Shown here: positions 17,639 to 25,261 of the stretch, piece after piece
Numbering within the stretch: the first letter of the stretch is position 1
Layout of the letters: each line of letters starts with the position of its first letter
Origin: Pseudomonas sp. BN102
GTDB taxonomy: Bacteria > Pseudomonadota > Gammaproteobacteria > Pseudomonadales > Pseudomonadaceae
DNA: 64,000 bases
NCBI RefSeq assembly: GCF_029871245.1
Contig: NZ_SSON01000080.1
Location: forward strand, 1-64,000
Direction: 5' to 3'
Program-made: the position numbers and the translations under genes
The notes under the pieces: model-generated
What the model saw: the letters and a program-made list of their open reading frames with translations, nothing else
Told to the model about the DNA's origin: nothing
Databases searched by the model: none

Positions 17639-19009
17639 ATGAAAGCAAGCATGATCATCAAAACCGGCACCCTGGTGCTGTCGCTGCTGGCCACCAGTGT
17701 CATGGCCGCCGTTTCCGAGCAGGAAGCGACCCAGCTGGGCACCACCCTGACCCCGCTGGGTGCGCAGAAGGAAGGCAACGCCGACGGCAGCATCCCGAGC
17801 TGGGAAGGCGGCCTCAAGCCAGGCGCCGCACCGGTGGACGCCAAGGGCTTCCTCGGTGATCCGTTCAAGGACGAGAAGCCCTTGTTCACCATCACCGCAG
17901 CCAACGCCGAGCAGTACAAGGACAAGCTGACCCCCGGCCAGCTGGCGATGTTCAAGCGCTACGCCGACACCTACAAGATCCCGGTGTACCCGACCCACCG
18001 CACCGCCTGGGCACCGTCGAACATCTATGACGCAGCGAAGAAGAGCGCCACCGGCGTGCAACTGGTCAGCGATGGCAACGGCCTGAGCAATTTCTCCGAC
18101 TCGCGCTACTACGCCTTCCCGATTCCGAAGAATGGCGTCGAGGTCTACTGGAACCACGTGACCCGCTATCGCGGCGACAACATCCACCGCTGGGCGGTCC
18201 AGGCGGTGCCCCAGGTCGATGGCGCGTACACCATCGTCGAGACCGAGGACCAGAACAGCTTCCCGCAGTTCATGGACGGCGTGAACGCGGAGGAAGCGAA
18301 GAACGTCCTCTACTACTACATCTTCGCGGTCAACGCGCCGGCACGCCTGGCCGGTACCGTGTCCATGGCCCACGAGACCATCGATCAGGTGAAGGACCCG
18401 CGCAAGGCCTGGACTTACAACGCTGGCCAACGCCGCGTACGTCGCGCGCCCCAGCTCGCCTACGACGCCCCCGGCCTGGCCGCCGACGGCATGCGCACCT
18501 CCGACAACGCCGACATGATGAACGGCGCGCCGGACCGCTATGACTGGAAGCTGATCGGCAAGAAGGAGATCTACATCCCCTACAACAACTACAAGCTGCA
18601 GTCCCCGAGCCTGAAGTACGCCGATATCGTCAAACCCGGCCACATCAACCAGGACCTGACCCGCTACGAGCTGCACCGCGTGTGGCACGTGCAGGCCACC
18701 CTGAAAGCGGGCGAACGGCATATCTACGCCAAGCGCGACATGTACTTCGACGAGGACACCTGGGTGCTGTCCGAAGTCGACCAATACGACGGTCGCGGCC
18801 AGCTCTGGCGAGTGGGTGAGAACTACACCTACACCCACTACGAGAAAGGTCTGAACGCCCCCGCGGCCCAGGGCTTCTACGACCTGATCGCCGGCCGCTA
18901 CATAGTCGCCGCCATGAGCAACGAATCGAAGCTCGCGCCGCAGTATGGCCAACGCACCAAGATGTCCGAGTTCACTCCCGCCGCCCTGCGCAACGCTGGT
19001 ATTCGCTGA
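17639..19009 (+). CDS. DUF1329 periplasmic lipid-binding-like protein
   Basis: 456 residues with a signal peptide (cleavage near VMAA, residue 23). DUF1329 hallmarks are LGTTLTPLGAQKEGNADGSIPSWEGG, a YPTHRTAW motif, GQRRVRRAPQLAYD and YDGRGQLWRVGE. The fold is related to outer-membrane lipoprotein carriers such as LolA/LolB, so it probably ferries a hydrophobic compound across the periplasm. Paired with DUF1302 upstream and followed by a strong terminator. A second copy without a DUF1302 partner is at 52107-53459. Confidence 0.88.
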   Translation: MKASMIIKTGTLVLSLLATSVMAAVSEQEATQLGTTLTPLGAQKEGNADGSIPSWEGGLKPGAAPVDAKGFLGDPFKDEKPLFTITAANAEQYKDKLTPGQLAMFKRYADTYKIPVYPTHRTAWAPSNIYDAAKKSATGVQLVSDGNGLSNFSDSRYYAFPIPKNGVEVYWNHVTRYRGDNIHRWAVQAVPQVDGAYTIVETEDQNSFPQFMDGVNAEEAKNVLYYYIFAVNAPARLAGTVSMAHETIDQVKDPRKAWTYNAGQRRVRRAPQLAYDAPGLAADGMRTSDNADMMNGAPDRYDWKLIGKKEIYIPYNNYKLQSPSLKYADIVKPGHINQDLTRYELHRVWHVQATLKAGERHIYAKRDMYFDEDTWVLSEVDQYDGRGQLWRVGENYTYTHYEKGLNAPAAQGFYDLIAGRYIVAAMSNESKLAPQYGQRTKMSEFTPAALRNAGIR

Positions 19010-19027
19010 CCTCTTGAAGCAACAACA

Positions 19028-19054
19028 ACGCCCCGCAATTGCGGGGCGTTTTTC
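19028..19054 (+). terminator. Rho-independent terminator
   Basis: A 10-bp stem AACGCCCCGC / GCGGGGCGTT with loop AATT, followed by TTTT, 18 bases after the DUF1329 stop. Confidence 0.88.
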
Positions 19055-19059
19055 ATTCC

Positions 19060-19290
19060 GCGCCAAGATTCCGTAGGTTGGCGTAGAGCGCAGCGAAACC
19101 CAAAAGCCCTCTTCCGAACGCGGCCCGCCCCTGCCCCTCTCCCTGAAGAGGAGAGGGGTGACTCTCGCTGGTGAGGCCTAATCAAGCCTGAGCCCGTGCC
19201 ACCCGTAGGAGCGAGCTCTGCTCGCGAACAATCCCAGCGCCTGAGGCCCAACACGGGAGACAAAGAAAAGCCCCCTGCCCTCGCGAACAG
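19060..19290. repeat. Intergenic repeats (CCCCTCTCC and GTAGGAGC types)
   Basis: Contains GTAGGTTGGCGTAGAGCGCAGCGAAACC, an imperfect palindrome around CCCCTCTCCCTGAAGAGGAGAGGGGTGACTC and a GTAGGAGCGAGCTCTGCTCGCGAAC unit. These units recur elsewhere in the window. No gene. Confidence 0.6.
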
Positions 19291-19314
19291 GAGGCTTGCG
19301 TCACCAGTCCTGCA

Positions 19315-20499
19315 CTACACCCCGGAATACCGATCCATCAACTCGCCCATGCGCTCCAGGTACTCCCTGCGGCCGAGGTGCAGGATGTGATTGCCGGGGA
19401 ACCAGTGCAGCGCGCTGCCCGGCCAGTGCCGCTGCAACAGGCGCAGGTGGCGCGGCATGGTCACCCGGTCACCGGCACCACCGATGATCAGCATGCGCCG
19501 GCCGTCCAGGGGCGAGGCGTAGGTGAGCGGATTGTGCACCGCCAGCAGGCCGCGCATCTCAGCGACCCCCACCCCCTGACTGCGCATCAATCGTGACAGC
19601 AGCAGCCCGGTCGGTTGCCATTCGAGGAACACGTCGATCGGGCTGACCGCCGGCACGATCGGAATGCAGTACGCCAGGCGCTCGTCGACAGACGCCAGCA
19701 GCGCCGCGGTATAGCCACCCAGGGAGATGCCCGCCACGCCGATTTGCTCGACGCCGCGGCCCTGCAGGTAATCGATGAACACGCGCAGGTCGTGGATCGC
19801 ATGCAAAGGCGCCTCGTTGAAGGAAACGAGGCCGCTGCCGAACAACCCCTGGCCACTGAACCAGGTACCCCGCTCGGCGCGCCGGCCATGATGCGGGTAG
19901 GTGAACAGCAGGATGTCGTAGCCGCGCTGGTAGAAATCGGCCAGCGACAGCGCGTGGGCATTAAGCCAATGCGGGTCCGCGGCGAAACCATGGATAACGA
20001 TCAGTGTCGGCCGGGGCCGGTCGCCATGGCACCAGTGCTGGGCATGGGCGCGGGTGTTGCGTTGCATGGCGGCGAAGCGCGGACGCGCGTATGGGTTCAA
20101 CGGCTGGAAGGGACTGGCGAAGCTCAGCTGGAAACGCCGGATTCCGTCGTTGCCCTGCAGTTCTTGCGCGTCAACGGCGATGCCGCCAGACGGCGGCAGG
20201 AACACCTGCGAGGCGTCTCCCGCCCGCGCCAGCGGTTCGTAGAAGCGCAGCGCGTCGAACTCTTCCTGCATGCGCCCGCTGCCTTTCAACGATGCCAACA
20301 TGGCGGCGGCCACCGTGGCAGACAGCGACGTGCGCATCACGCGCTCGATCGCTGCAGTGCCATGGACTTTCAGCGGATGCACCGAATCCAGAGCCGTCCC
20401 GTCCGCGTGCAGCCAGAAATCCTCCGGCAGTCGTTCCCACCAGGGGCTGCGCGAACGGTCCGCCACCCTCTCGCCTTCATACCGTTCTTCGTTCAACAC
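19315..20499 (-). CDS. Alpha/beta hydrolase
   Basis: 394 residues from GTG 20499 with GGGAGGA upstream. The alpha/beta-hydrolase core starts around residue 164 (TLIVIHGFAADPHW, oxyanion HG 170-171). The nucleophile is Ser259 in GISLGG, the acid Asp is in GGAGDRVTMP and the His in GNHILHLGR. The first 160 residues form an unusual N-terminal extension. No signal peptide, so cytoplasmic. Esterase or lipase activity is likely; substrate unknown. It is divergent from a wax-ester-synthase-type acyltransferase across 228 bases, consistent with turnover of neutral lipid esters. Confidence 0.82.
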   Translation of the reverse strand: MLNEERYEGERVADRSRSPWWERLPEDFWLHADGTALDSVHPLKVHGTAAIERVMRTSLSATVAAAMLASLKGSGRMQEEFDALRFYEPLARAGDASQVFLPPSGGIAVDAQELQGNDGIRRFQLSFASPFQPLNPYARPRFAAMQRNTRAHAQHWCHGDRPRPTLIVIHGFAADPHWLNAHALSLADFYQRGYDILLFTYPHHGRRAERGTWFSGQGLFGSGLVSFNEAPLHAIHDLRVFIDYLQGRGVEQIGVAGISLGGYTAALLASVDERLAYCIPIVPAVSPIDVFLEWQPTGLLLSRLMRSQGVGVAEMRGLLAVHNPLTYASPLDGRRMLIIGGAGDRVTMPRHLRLLQRHWPGSALHWFPGNHILHLGRREYLERMGELMDRYSGV

Positions 20500-20727
20500 G
20501 CGGATCCTCCCGGCAAATTCCAGCCTATCACCCCGCCGACCGGTACCGGGGTGTCCTACGGTGGCGACAGCTTAAAGACACGCCCGGCGCGGGCCTCCCC
20601 CCGAACGAAGGGGGACGGGTTGCACCTGAGAACGAGGAACATGGCTACCTGGAAGCAGCGCGGTGAAGCCCTCGCTTGCCAGGTCGATTGATCCCACCTC
20701 TACCACCACCTAGCGGGTACCCGAACG

Positions 20728-22203
20728 ATGAGCAAACTCAGCGGGCAAGACGCGCTGTTCCTGAAAGTCGACAGGCCCCACGCGGCCTCTCACTGCACCA
20801 TGATCTACATCTATGACCAGTCCACCGTGGAAGGACAGCGCCTCGGGTTCCGCGAGATCGTCCGTCACATATCCGACCGCCTCGACGTTTCGCCGGTGTT
20901 CCGCCGCAAGATCGTCCAGGTCCCCTATGGGCTGGGCTATCCGTACTGGGTGGAAGACGACCTGTTCGACATCGACTTCCACGTCCGCCACTTCGCCCTG
21001 CCCAAACCTGGCGACTGGCGGCAGTTCTGCATTCTCGTTTCGCGCATCCATGCCCGCTCGGTGGACCTGGCCCGCGCGCCCTGGGAGATGTACGTCATCG
21101 AAGGTCTGGACAACATCGAGGGCATTCCCAAGGGAAGCTTCGCCATCCTCACCAAGTCCCACCACGCCGCCATGGATGGCACCGCCGCTGCGGAGCTGAC
21201 CTGGGCCCTGCACGACATCGCCGGCGCCCAGGGCAGACCCGTCGCTGTGGTTCCCGACAGGCCGACGGCAAGCCCGCGCCGGCCGCTCTGGGGACCGCTG
21301 GACACGGTCAGCCGCATGCTCACCGACAACATCTCCGCCTCGGCGCGGATGGCCCGGCCGCTGGCGCGGGTGCTGCCCAAGCTGGCGGTCGCCGGCCTGC
21401 GCTCGGTGGCCCGTTCGGTGCTGACGCCCGGAGGTGGCGCGCCACGCACGCGCTTCAACACCAATGTCACCGCCGGCCGGGTCTGGAACTCGGTCACCCT
21501 CGACCTCGCAACGGTGAAGCAGATCAAGGCTCTGGTACCGGGGGCGACGGTCAACGATGCCGTGCTGGCCATCATCGGCGGAGCGATGCGCCGCTACCTG
21601 GAAGCGAACGATGAATTGCCGGAAAAGTCACTGGTGACCCTGGCTCCGGTCAATACCCGCCAGGGCGGGGAAGCCGCCGCCAGCGGCAATACCATCTCGA
21701 TGGTCACCTTCCCCTTGCGCACCGATATCGACGACCCGCTCCAACGCCTGGAAGCGGTGTTTACGGCCACGTCGGAGTCCAAGGCGATCCAGGACGGAAT
21801 CGGTGCCGAGGACCTGACCAACCTGCAGAAATTCGCGCCACCCGCTACCCTCGGCCTCGCCGGCCGCCTGGCCACCCTGATGGGCGTCGGCGGCAAGGGC
21901 CCGGTAATCCTGCACAACTGCATGGTGACCAATGTTCCCGGCCCCAACGTGCCGCTCTACATGCTCGGCGCCAAGCTGGTCTACTGGTGCGGCGTCGGGC
22001 CGCTGGTAGATGGTCTCTCGCTGATCTGGAACCCCACCAGCTACTGCGGAAAGATGTTCGTCTCGTTGACCAGCTCGCCCAACGTAGTGCCGGACCCGGA
22101 CTTTCTCGCGCAATGCCTGAAGGACTCGTACGAGGAAATGCAGGCGCTGGCCGAGGCCGCCGAAAAACCCGTGGCGAAGAAGCGGGCTGCTCGGCGATCG
22201 TAG
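20728..22203 (+). CDS. Wax ester synthase / diacylglycerol acyltransferase (WS/DGAT)
   Basis: 491 residues, typical WS/DGAT length. The active-site motif HHxxxDG is present as HHAAMDG at residues 145-151. Start MSKLSGQDALFLKVDRP, PYWVEDDLFDIDFHVRHFALP and the late NVPGPNVPLYMLGAKL motif also match the family. These enzymes transfer acyl groups from acyl-CoA to fatty alcohols or diacylglycerol at the inner membrane face, making storage esters. The gene is unusual next to catabolic genes; the adjacent hydrolase could mobilise the ester. A terminator pair follows at 22265. Confidence 0.9.
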   Translation: MSKLSGQDALFLKVDRPHAASHCTMIYIYDQSTVEGQRLGFREIVRHISDRLDVSPVFRRKIVQVPYGLGYPYWVEDDLFDIDFHVRHFALPKPGDWRQFCILVSRIHARSVDLARAPWEMYVIEGLDNIEGIPKGSFAILTKSHHAAMDGTAAAELTWALHDIAGAQGRPVAVVPDRPTASPRRPLWGPLDTVSRMLTDNISASARMARPLARVLPKLAVAGLRSVARSVLTPGGGAPRTRFNTNVTAGRVWNSVTLDLATVKQIKALVPGATVNDAVLAIIGGAMRRYLEANDELPEKSLVTLAPVNTRQGGEAAASGNTISMVTFPLRTDIDDPLQRLEAVFTATSESKAIQDGIGAEDLTNLQKFAPPATLGLAGRLATLMGVGGKGPVILHNCMVTNVPGPNVPLYMLGAKLVYWCGVGPLVDGLSLIWNPTSYCGKMFVSLTSSPNVVPDPDFLAQCLKDSYEEMQALAEAAEKPVAKKRAARRS

Positions 22204-22213
22204 GATTCGGTAG

Positions 22214-22238
22214 GTAGCCCGGACTCCATCCGGGCTAC
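22214..22238. repeat. GTAGCCCGGA hairpin repeat
   Basis: 10-bp perfect inverted repeat GTAGCCCGGA / TCCGGGCTAC with loop CTCCA; a common Pseudomonas intergenic motif. Confidence 0.6.
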
Positions 22239-22264
22239 GCATCCCTGCCATTTCTGCAAACGCA

Positions 22265-22300
22265 AAAAAGGCCGATTCGGAATCCGGATCGGCCTTTTTC
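22265..22300. terminator. Bidirectional terminator
   Basis: AAAAAGGCCGAT / ATCGGCCTTTTT stem with a short loop between convergent genes ending at 22203 and 22313. T-runs are present in both directions. Confidence 0.87.
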
Positions 22301-22312
22301 GTTGTCCGGACC

Positions 22313-24010
22313 TTACTCGAAGATCACCTTGCAGCCGCTCTCAGCCCAGACCTCCACCATCTCTTGGTAGCGGTCCTCGATCAGGTTGCGACGAATCTTC
22401 AGGGTCGGCGTCAGCAGGCCGTTGGCGATGCTCCAGGGCTCACGCACCACCACCAGGCACGCCAGCTGCTCGTGGGGCTCGAACTGAGCATTCACCTCGG
22501 CGAGGAATACCCCCAGCTCGGTGGCCACCGCATCACGACCCTCGGCGCTGGCCAGGGTGGCACGGGTGTCCGGTGACACGTTGAGCAGTGCCAGGGGCTG
22601 CGGCAGGCCGACGCCGGTCACGCAAGAGGCCTCGACGCGCGAATGGTTGCCGAGCTTGGCCTCGATGGGCACGGGGGCGACGTACTTGCCTTTGGCAGTC
22701 TTGAACAGCTCCTTCACCCGGCCGGTGATGCGCAGGCGCCCTTGCTCGTCGAGCTCGCCACGGTCGCCGGTGCGGAACAGGCCATCGGCGGTGTAGCTCT
22801 CGGCGGTCAGATCGGCCTGCTTGTAGTAACCCAGCATCTGCGCGGGGCTCTTCACCAGGATCTCACTGTTGTCGTCGATGCGGCATTCGACACCCGGGAT
22901 CGCGGCGCCGACATAGCCCACGCGCACCTGCCCCGGCAGGCTGAAATGCGAGGTGCCGAAGTTCTCCGACATGCCGTAGCCCTCCAGCAATTCCAGGCCC
23001 AGCTGGCGGTACCACTCCATGACCTTGACCGGCAGCGGTGCCGAGCCGGACAGGCCGGTGTGCACCTGGTCGAGGCCGAGGGCGGAAAGAATCTGCGCCT
23101 TCATCAGCTCGCCCTCCACCGGATCGGCGAAGGCGGCGGCCTGGGCGGCAGCCGGAATCCGCTCGTTGATGCCCTGGTAGAACTTGCCCCACAAGCGCGG
23201 CATGGACAGGAAGATGGTCGGCCGCGCACGGCGCAGGTCTTCGCTGAAGGTTTCCAGGCCCAGGTTGAAGAACACCCGGCAGCCGCTGAACAGCGACACG
23301 GCTTCCACCACCGCCCGTTCGGCGGTGTGGGCCAGTGGCAGGTAGGACAGCAGGCGGTCGCTCGATTGCGGCCCCCGTCCCTTGTCGTACATGCAGCCGG
23401 TCACCGCCGGCGCGTTGTACATGCTGCCGAAGCTGTGCATGACGCCCTTGGGATTACCGGTGCTGCCAGAGGTGTAGATGATGGTGGCCAGCTCGCCCGG
23501 CTCCGGCAGGACCACCTGCTGCTGCGGCGCGAAGGCAGCGACGATGCGCTCCCAGGGCTCGCCCTCGCCACATGCCGACATCGGCAGGTCGATCAGCGGC
23601 AGGTCGGCGGGCACCCCGGCACGGATGGCGTTCCAGCCCGCGGCATCGCCATCCAGTCGGCCGACGAACAACAGCCGCACTTCGGCGTGTTCCAGCACGT
23701 ACTGCACGGTGTCGGCGTTGGCGGTCGAATACAGCGGCACGCTGATATGCCCAGCCATCCAGATCGCCAGGTCGGCGATGATCCAGTGGGCGGTGTTCTT
23801 GCCGAAAATGCCGATGGCGGATCGCGGCGGCAGGTCAAGGGAAGCGAGGTAGGCCGCCATGCGCCGGGCCTGGTCGCCGACCTCACGCCAGCTGTAGTCC
23901 ACCACGCTGCCGTCCGGCAGGGGCTGGGTCAGGTAGATGGCATCAGGCGTGCTGCTCTCCCAGTGGAGGAAGCGGTGCAACAGCGTAGGGTGCTCATTGT
24001 TCTTGTTCAT
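22313..24010 (-). CDS. Long-chain-type acyl-CoA ligase (AMP-binding)
   Basis: 565 residues from ATG 24010. AMP-binding motif YTSGSTGNPKGVMHS at about residues 179-193, LPLAHTAERA, the GYGMSENFG motif and FRTGDRGELDEQGRLRITGR with KELFKTAKGKYVAP near the C-terminus. The pattern is closest to long-chain/bubblegum-like ligases that adenylate a carboxylic acid and transfer it to CoA. Last gene of the minus-strand operon 29518-22313, so it likely activates the substrate the upstream enzymes oxidise. Confidence 0.9.
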   Translation of the reverse strand: MNKNNEHPTLLHRFLHWESSTPDAIYLTQPLPDGSVVDYSWREVGDQARRMAAYLASLDLPPRSAIGIFGKNTAHWIIADLAIWMAGHISVPLYSTANADTVQYVLEHAEVRLLFVGRLDGDAAGWNAIRAGVPADLPLIDLPMSACGEGEPWERIVAAFAPQQQVVLPEPGELATIIYTSGSTGNPKGVMHSFGSMYNAPAVTGCMYDKGRGPQSSDRLLSYLPLAHTAERAVVEAVSLFSGCRVFFNLGLETFSEDLRRARPTIFLSMPRLWGKFYQGINERIPAAAQAAAFADPVEGELMKAQILSALGLDQVHTGLSGSAPLPVKVMEWYRQLGLELLEGYGMSENFGTSHFSLPGQVRVGYVGAAIPGVECRIDDNSEILVKSPAQMLGYYKQADLTAESYTADGLFRTGDRGELDEQGRLRITGRVKELFKTAKGKYVAPVPIEAKLGNHSRVEASCVTGVGLPQPLALLNVSPDTRATLASAEGRDAVATELGVFLAEVNAQFEPHEQLACLVVVREPWSIANGLLTPTLKIRRNLIEDRYQEMVEVWAESGCKVIFE

Positions 24011-24088
24011 GGCATGTCCTGCGTCTGAAGGGTGGTGTACCACCCATTGAAATTGTTCTGTCGGCGGCGAAAGCAGCGCCGCGTCGAC

Positions 24089-25198
24089 TCACTCGCGCTG
24101 ATAGAGGGTGGTCACCACCGTGCCGTCCGGCCCAGTCTGGTGCTGCAGGGCGATGCGGGCATCAGCGACCTGGCGCCGGCCGGCATTGCCGCGCAAGTGG
24201 TGCACCAGCTCGATGCATTGCGCCAGTCCGCTCACCGCCGGTGCCTGGCCCAGCGAGAGCAGCCCCCCGGAGGGGTTGACCACCAGGTTGCCACCATAGG
24301 TGTTGTCGCCATCCTCCACCAGCTTCTCGGCGCTTCCCTCGGGGCAGAAACCGAGCGCCTCATACAGCAGCAATTCGCTGAGGGTACTGCTGTCGTGAAC
24401 TTCGCACACCCCCACTTCCTGCGGTCCCCTGCCCGCCTGCTCATAGAGTTCCCGTGCAGCGACAACGTTGACCTCATAGCCCGCACAGGGGAACACCGAG
24501 GCCGAATCGAAGGCGGTCACTTGGACCGGCGAAACGCATGCCTGGGCGATGACCTGCACTGCCTGACCGCTGCCGTGACGGCGGGCGAAGTCGGCAGAAC
24601 ACAGCAGCACCGCGGCAACGCCGGAAGAAGGCCAGGCGAACTGGGGATGGGTCAGTGGCTCGGCGATGACGCTGGCTTCAAGCACCTCGTCGAGGGTCAG
24701 CGGATGGCTGAACACCGCCAGGGGGTTGAGCGCGGCATGCTGGCGTGCCTTGACCGCCACCATGGCAAAGGTTTCCCGTCGCGTCTGGTAGCGCGTCATG
24801 TACGCCCGCGCCGCCGCACCGAGGCGCTCGAAGACGGCGCCGAGATCCGGTAGCGGTGCCGGCGTACCCTGTACGCCCAGTACCAGCACGCATTCGGCAA
24901 GGCCCAGTTCGATGGCCTGGCAGGCCTGGTAGAACAGCACGCCGATGCCCTCTTCGCCTTTCGGCAAATGCTGGAGCGGCACACGCCCCAGCCCTGTCTG
25001 TTCGAGAGCCCGTTGCAGGGTCCCGCCATCCATCAGTCCCGAGGCGGCGAAGACGGTTTCGATGTCCCGCGCGGACAGTCCTGCGTCCGCCAGCACCTGC
25101 CGTATCGTCTCGCCGACCAGCGCGGTCGGATTGACGCTCAGCGAAGCCGGGCCGAAGGGGGACATGCCTACGCCAATCACATTGACGCAACGTTGCAT
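24089..25198 (-). CDS. SCP-x thiolase homologue lacking catalytic residues
   Basis: 369 residues. The fold and order match the SCP-x thiolases (MQRCVNVIGVGMSPFG; FCPEGSAEKLVEDGDNTYGG; VVNPSGGLLSLG). Yet each catalytic site is changed. The nucleophile position, Cys82 in the other two SCP-x thiolases here (NNNCGSGSS), lies in PKGEEGIG, giving Glu. HDCF has become HDSS, and GHPLGATG has become GQAPAVSG, losing the His. It therefore cannot use normal thiolase chemistry. Thiolase-fold aldolases such as Ltp2 also lack the Cys and work with a DUF35 partner, but no DUF35 gene is nearby. Reading frame and codon use are intact. Confidence 0.85.
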   Translation of the reverse strand: MQRCVNVIGVGMSPFGPASLSVNPTALVGETIRQVLADAGLSARDIETVFAASGLMDGGTLQRALEQTGLGRVPLQHLPKGEEGIGVLFYQACQAIELGLAECVLVLGVQGTPAPLPDLGAVFERLGAAARAYMTRYQTRRETFAMVAVKARQHAALNPLAVFSHPLTLDEVLEASVIAEPLTHPQFAWPSSGVAAVLLCSADFARRHGSGQAVQVIAQACVSPVQVTAFDSASVFPCAGYEVNVVAARELYEQAGRGPQEVGVCEVHDSSTLSELLLYEALGFCPEGSAEKLVEDGDNTYGGNLVVNPSGGLLSLGQAPAVSGLAQCIELVHHLRGNAGRRQVADARIALQHQTGPDGTVVTTLYQRE

Positions 25199-25261
25199 CG
25201 TGCTCTCCTGAAATAGAAAGCTGCTGCTTCCGGGACTCGGAAGCAGCAGGTCGCCAAAGAT

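Noticed and set aside
15700-17955. Very long minus-strand frame opposite DUF1302/DUF1329
   Set aside because: Val/Gly/Ala-rich pattern produced by the codon use of the plus-strand genes; no start signal or motifs.
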